Source: Lachnospiraceae bacterium UBA6452
Lineage (GTDB): Bacteria; Bacillota; Clostridia; Lachnospirales; Lachnospiraceae
DNA: 19,332 nt
Reading direction: 5' to 3'
Assembly (NCBI GenBank): GCA_002441865.1
Contig: DJNY01000217.1
Span: forward strand, 1 to 19,332
Below the pieces are notes generated by a model that did no database searches, had not been told where the DNA came from, and saw only the letters and a list, made by a program, of their open reading frames with translations. The first letter of the stretch is position 1. Each line of letters starts with the position of its first letter. Shown here one piece after another: positions 15,244 through 19,332 of the stretch. Position numbers and translations under genes: made by a program.

Positions 15244-15316
15244 CTGGGTATTCTATTAACCGCGAAGCACATACCAGAGCTGATATGCAATAACAAGTAA
15301 AGGTGGTTGACATAAT

Positions 15317-16159
15317 ATGAGTACAACACATGAGATCGTCATGACTCCTATCACGACAAAGGTACGTTTTTATACTTCTGTCGATAACGGCAGCTATATT
15401 CCTTCCCACTGGCACCGAGCAATTGAGATCATTTATATACAGACCGGTGCTTTGACTGTCACAGTGGAATCCCATACGCAGGAACTGACTGCCGGGCAGT
15501 GCATTCTGATCAATTCCAATGTGGTGCACTCTACCCAGTGCACTACTCCGAATACAGCAATCGTATTCCAGATCCCACTGGATTTTATTGAGACCTATAT
15601 CCCACAGGTGCGTTCGCTTCTGTTCCATCTCCCGGAAGGTTCTGCCGATCCAAAAGAACGTACCAAGCTGGATATTTTCAAAAACACACTGGAAAAAATG
15701 CAGATTGCCAATGATATGCAGCCGGATGGGTTTTTGCTGCGTTTTAACAGTCTGTTGTTTGAAGTACTGTTCCAGCTTTATCACAACTTCAGCACACAAG
15801 TCATGCATTCTGACTTCAGTAAAAAGAAAAAAGAACTGGATCGTTTAAATCCAGTTCTTCAATATACGACCGAGCATTATAATGAACCGATCTCCATTCA
15901 GGAGATTGCAGATATTGCCTGCCTGCAACCGGGCTACTTCTGCCGTTTTTTCAAAAACAATATGGGAACAACTTTCCTGGAATACCAGAATGAACTCCGT
16001 CTTTCCCATATTTACCAGGATCTGATCACCAGCAGGGACCCTGTCAATGTCATCTTAGACAGACACGGTTTCACCAATTATAAGCTGTTCCGCCGCGTTT
16101 TCCGGGAACACTTCGGCGATACACCACTGAAGATCCGCCAGATGCACGCGCAGACCTAA
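15317..16159 (+). CDS. AraC-family transcriptional regulator with cupin sensor domain
   Basis: This is a 280-residue regulator. The N-terminal cupin-like sugar-sensing domain covers about residues 10-100, with the family motif HWHRAIEIIYIQTGALTVTV and GQCILINSNVVHS. A linker follows, then the C-terminal pair of helix-turn-helix motifs from about residue 180 (ISIQEIADIACLQPGYFCRFFK, and later DRHGFTNYKLFRRVFREHFGDTP). It is divergent from the symporter operon, so local activation by an imported sugar such as xylose or a xylo-oligosaccharide is the expected role. It is convergent with the ABC genes, whose stop codon lies only 6 bases away. Confidence 0.9.
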   Translation: MSTTHEIVMTPITTKVRFYTSVDNGSYIPSHWHRAIEIIYIQTGALTVTVESHTQELTAGQCILINSNVVHSTQCTTPNTAIVFQIPLDFIETYIPQVRSLLFHLPEGSADPKERTKLDIFKNTLEKMQIANDMQPDGFLLRFNSLLFEVLFQLYHNFSTQVMHSDFSKKKKELDRLNPVLQYTTEHYNEPISIQEIADIACLQPGYFCRFFKNNMGTTFLEYQNELRLSHIYQDLITSRDPVNVILDRHGFTNYKLFRRVFREHFGDTPLKIRQMHAQT

Positions 16160-16165
16160 ATCGTT

Positions 16166-18019
16166 TTAAGCTGTTTCAGGTACATCAAACTGACTGTTGT
16201 AAAGGTCTGCATAAAAGCCGTTCTGTGCCAGCAATGCTTCATGGGTTCCGCTCTCAATGATATCGCCGTCTTTCATGACAAGGATCAGATCTGCATCCTT
16301 GATCGTGGAAAGACGATGGGCAATGACAAAGGATGTTCTGTTCTCCATAAGCTGATCCATTGCCTTCTGGATCTGCTGCTCCGTTCTCGTATCCACGGAG
16401 GAAGTTGCCTCATCCAGAATAAGCATCGGCTTATCAGCGATCATGGCACGTGCAATGGTCAGCTGCTGCTTCTGTCCCTGAGACAGATTGACCTGATCGT
16501 TTAAAACAGTGTCATAGCCTTTTGGCAGTGTACGGATGAAATGATCGAGTCCTACCGCACTGCACGCCTTTTTCATTTTCTCCTCGGATACACCTTCACT
16601 GCAATAGATCAGATTTTCCCGCACCGTTCCTTCAAACAGCCATGTATCCTGCAGTACCATACAGAACTGCTCATGCACTGCTTCTCTCGTCAGCTCACTG
16701 GTCGGAATTCCGTCGATCAGGATACGTCCGCCCTGAATCTCATGGAAGCGCATCAGCAGGTTGACCATTGTTGTCTTGCCTGCACCTGTCGGTCCGACGA
16801 TCGCCACTTTCTGTCCCGGTTCTGCCACTGCGGAAAAATCATGGATGATCGTCTTATCAGAATCCTCATAGCCGAATTTCACATGGTCAAATACCACTTC
16901 ACCCCTGCAATTTGGAAGTTCCTTCCGTTTTCCGCTTTCATCCTCCATCTCTTTAGCTTCCAGGAACTCAAAAACCCGTTCTCCCGCTGCCCCTGCGGAC
17001 TGCAGGGACTGCAGTGCCTGTGCGATCTGGGAAAGCGGCTGTGTAAAGTACCGCACATACATCATAAATGCCACGATCACACCAAAACTGATGCTGTCAT
17101 GCAGTGCCAGTGCACCACCGACCACACAGACTGCCACGTAACCCAGGTTACCGATAAAACTCATAATAGGCATCATCATACCTGACATACACTGTGCTTT
17201 AAAACCGCTCTCGCAGAGTTTTTCATTCATTTCATTGAAACGCGCCTGTGCCTCATCTTCTCCATTATATGCTTTTACAACGGTATGACCCGCATAGATT
17301 TCTTCAATATGGCCGTTGATGGCACCCAGATGTCTCTGCTGGCGGATAAAAAATTTCTGGCTCTTTCCCATGATCGTAAACATGATCACAAATCCAAGTA
17401 AGCTTGCCGCAACTGCCGTCAGTGTCATTCTGACATCTGTGATCAGCATCATAACCAGACTGCCTGCCAGTAAAATGACCGCCGTGATCATAGTTCCGAT
17501 ACTCTGGTTCATGGACTGCGCGATCGTATCCACATCATTCGTGACACGGGAAAGGACATCACCCGTTGTCGTCATATTGTAATACCACATTGGCAATCTG
17601 TTGATCTTTTTAGAAATGGCAGAACGCATCTTCTGCGATACCTTCTGTGTCACTGTTGCCATCAAAAAGCCCTGCAGTGATGATAAAACATAACTGATCA
17701 CATAAAGGACTACCAGGAAAAGCCCGATATGCATTATTTTATCCATATCCATTTCTGCTCCCGGCATAATTCCCGCCGTAACGGCATCTGTCATATCGGA
17801 GAGTTTATCCGGTCCGATCAGGGTACATACCGTACCGATCACCGCACATAAAATTGCTACGATAAATGCTACTTTGTATTCTCTGCAGTATAAAAGGAGT
17901 TTTTTCCATGTACCGGTCAGGTCCTTTGCCTTTTCTCCAGTCATATTTCTTCCTCGTCCCATTGGGCCTCTGGCTCTTGGCTGTTTCATCTGACCTGCTT
18001 CATATTCGTTCTTTTCCAT
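16166..18019 (-). CDS. ABC exporter half-transporter, catalytic-site partner
   Basis: This 617-residue half-transporter has six membrane helices (about residues 45-350) fused to a nucleotide-binding domain. Walker A GPTGAGKTT is at 409-417, Q-loop LQD near 466, the signature NLSQGQ at 511-516 (Gly of LSGGQ replaced by Gln), Walker B MLILDE at 542-547 with the catalytic Glu547, and switch His568. It therefore supplies a good catalytic Walker A/B face but a deviant signature. A Gly/Arg/Met-rich N-terminal extension of about 35 residues precedes the first helix. The ATG overlaps the stop of the upstream ABC gene (TAATG), which implies coupled 1:1 synthesis and a heterodimer. Family members export drugs, lipids or peptides; the cargo here is unknown. 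Confidence 0.92.
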   Translation of the reverse strand: MEKNEYEAGQMKQPRARGPMGRGRNMTGEKAKDLTGTWKKLLLYCREYKVAFIVAILCAVIGTVCTLIGPDKLSDMTDAVTAGIMPGAEMDMDKIMHIGLFLVVLYVISYVLSSLQGFLMATVTQKVSQKMRSAISKKINRLPMWYYNMTTTGDVLSRVTNDVDTIAQSMNQSIGTMITAVILLAGSLVMMLITDVRMTLTAVAASLLGFVIMFTIMGKSQKFFIRQQRHLGAINGHIEEIYAGHTVVKAYNGEDEAQARFNEMNEKLCESGFKAQCMSGMMMPIMSFIGNLGYVAVCVVGGALALHDSISFGVIVAFMMYVRYFTQPLSQIAQALQSLQSAGAAGERVFEFLEAKEMEDESGKRKELPNCRGEVVFDHVKFGYEDSDKTIIHDFSAVAEPGQKVAIVGPTGAGKTTMVNLLMRFHEIQGGRILIDGIPTSELTREAVHEQFCMVLQDTWLFEGTVRENLIYCSEGVSEEKMKKACSAVGLDHFIRTLPKGYDTVLNDQVNLSQGQKQQLTIARAMIADKPMLILDEATSSVDTRTEQQIQKAMDQLMENRTSFVIAHRLSTIKDADLILVMKDGDIIESGTHEALLAQNGFYADLYNSQFDVPETA

Positions 18020-19332
18020 TATGCCAGTTCCTCCTTTGAAAGCTGTGAAAGTGCGATCTGCTGATATACTTCGCAGTTCTTCATCAGTTCTTCATGTTTT
18101 CCCATGCCTGCGATCCTTCCATTTTCCAGCACAATGATCTTATCCGCATCACGGATCGTTCCGATTCTCTGCGCTACAATAATACGTGTTGTATCCTTGC
18201 ATGTCTGATCCAGTGCTTTACGCAGGATGCGGTCTGTTTTATAATCAAGTGCTGAAAAAGAATCATCAAAAATAAGTATTTCCGGTTTTCGTGCGATCGC
18301 ACGAGCAATAGAAAGTCTCTGCTTCTGTCCGCCTGAGAGATTACTGCCTCCCTGTGCCACATAGCCATCATACGTATCTTTGATCCCTGTCACAAATTCT
18401 TCAGCCTGTGCGATCTCTACCGCTTCTTTTACATCTGCATCTGTTGCTCTCTGCTTTCCATTATCCCCATAAGCCACATTGGAACGGATCGTTCCGGAAA
18501 ACAGCGTTGCTTTCTGGGAAATATAGCCGATCTTGTCACGTAATTTTTTCTGTTTATATTCTCTGACATCTACGCCGTCAACAAGCACCTGTCCATCTTC
18601 TACATCGTAAAAACGCGGGATCAGATTGATCACGGTACTTTTTCCGCAGCCCGTTGCACCGATCAGTGCAACTGTCTCTCCCTGCTTTGCCGTAAAAGAA
18701 ATATCATTCAGAACGCAGGCGTCCGCATCCGGATAACGGAAGGATACATGATCAAAAACAACTTCACCTTTTATACCGGCTTTTCCGCTTTCTTCTCTGC
18801 CATCGATAATGGAAGGCTCTGTTTCAAGTACCTCTAAGATACGATGGGCGGAAACAGATGCACGCGGCAGAATCATATAGATCATGACCAGCAGCATGAA
18901 CGCCATGACAACCTGGATCGCATACTGCGAAAATACCATCATATCGGAAAACAGATTGATCTTATCCATCAGCTGTGCCTCATTGATCAGCACTGCACCG
19001 ATCCAGTAGATGGCAAGAGAAAGACCACTCATAACCAGCTGGATACTCGGCATCAGAAAGGACATGGCACGATGTGCAAACAGGTTATTTGACATCAGTG
19101 CATCATTTGCTTTCTCGAATTTTTCTTCCTGATAGTTTTCCGCATTATACGCCCGGACAACCCTGAGTCCTGTCAGATTTTCCCGCGTTACACGGTTCAG
19201 ATCATCAGTGAGTGCCTGTACTTTTTTAAATTTCGGAATGACCATAAAAAGGCAGACTGCCACTACAATAAGCAGTACAACAACCGCCATACCGGTTGTC
19301 AATGTCCACTGCCATTTCTTATCTGCAATCTT
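18019..19332 (-). CDS. ABC exporter half-transporter, degenerate-site partner (5' end missing)
   Basis: The frame is open to the window edge, giving 437 residues; about the first 140-150 residues (the first membrane helices) lie outside. The visible part has the last membrane helices and a complete nucleotide-binding domain: Walker A GATGCGKST (225-233), a canonical signature NLSGGQ (331-336), Walker B ILIFDD in which Asp357 replaces the catalytic Glu, and Gln388 (VAQRIGT) in place of the switch His. The D-loop is ALD. These substitutions are known from the non-hydrolysing site of heterodimeric exporters such as TM287/288 and BmrCD. The gene overlaps its partner by one base. An internal TTG near the edge is not a credible start, because homologous sequence continues upstream of it. 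Confidence 0.92.
   Translation of the reverse strand, partial: KIADKKWQWTLTTGMAVVVLLIVVAVCLFMVIPKFKKVQALTDDLNRVTRENLTGLRVVRAYNAENYQEEKFEKANDALMSNNLFAHRAMSFLMPSIQLVMSGLSLAIYWIGAVLINEAQLMDKINLFSDMMVFSQYAIQVVMAFMLLVMIYMILPRASVSAHRILEVLETEPSIIDGREESGKAGIKGEVVFDHVSFRYPDADACVLNDISFTAKQGETVALIGATGCGKSTVINLIPRFYDVEDGQVLVDGVDVREYKQKKLRDKIGYISQKATLFSGTIRSNVAYGDNGKQRATDADVKEAVEIAQAEEFVTGIKDTYDGYVAQGGSNLSGGQKQRLSIARAIARKPEILIFDDSFSALDYKTDRILRKALDQTCKDTTRIIVAQRIGTIRDADKIIVLENGRIAGMGKHEELMKNCEVYQQIALSQLSKEELA

Noticed and set aside
15082..15297. Nine-base inverted pair CTTGTTATT/AATAACAAG flanking the symporter/araC divergent region
   Set aside because: A nine-base match within a 300-bp AT-rich region is easily expected by chance, and the copies are about 200 bp apart.

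Overview
The window looks chromosomal, from a low-to-mid GC Gram-positive gut anaerobe. Strong AGGAG-type ribosome binding sites, a catabolite-responsive (cre) element, and GPH-symporter/GH43 and MMPL/heptad-repeat gene pairs all point to Firmicutes. My best guess is Lachnospiraceae (Blautia/Roseburia-like); this is inference from gene style, since no rRNA or other taxonomic marker is present. Almost every gene is on the minus strand. Only a TetR and an AraC regulator are on the plus strand, each divergent from the genes it probably controls.

Layout, left to right. (1) 1-3361: an MMPL/RND-type membrane transporter and, downstream of it, a secreted heptad-repeat protein cut by the window edge; a TetR-family regulator is divergent. 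(2) 3880-7241: a minus-strand operon read trmH/spoU-like RNA methyltransferase, YczE-type membrane protein, PH-domain membrane protein, EamA permease. At its 3' end lies a fragment of pdxT (pyridoxal-5'-phosphate synthase glutaminase subunit), fused onto the EamA stop codon and antisense to the end of tetR; this is the clearest scar in the window. (3) 7334-10572: two PLP enzymes of sulfur amino-acid metabolism, a MalY/PatB-type C-S lyase and a MetB/MccB-type gamma enzyme. They are separated by a terminator and a 575-bp AT-rich spacer with degenerate repeats; the MetB-like gene has twin palindromes in its own upstream region. (4) 10573-16159: a carbohydrate locus in which a GPH sugar:cation symporter, an intracellular GH5 glycosidase and an intracellular GH43 beta-xylosidase form one operon. 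It ends in a very long hairpin terminator, is preceded by a promoter with a cre site, and has a divergent AraC regulator. Import of short oligosaccharides followed by cytosolic cleavage is the natural reading. (5) 16166-19332: a translationally coupled pair of ABC exporter half-transporters. Their motif deviations all fall in the same composite ATP site, so they should form a heterodimer with one catalytic and one degenerate site.

No tRNA, rRNA, CRISPR array, insertion sequence or phage gene is visible. I do not see a wholly new system. The most unusual items are the pdxT remnant, the palindromes in front of the MetB-like gene, and the repeat-rich spacer between the two sulfur genes.
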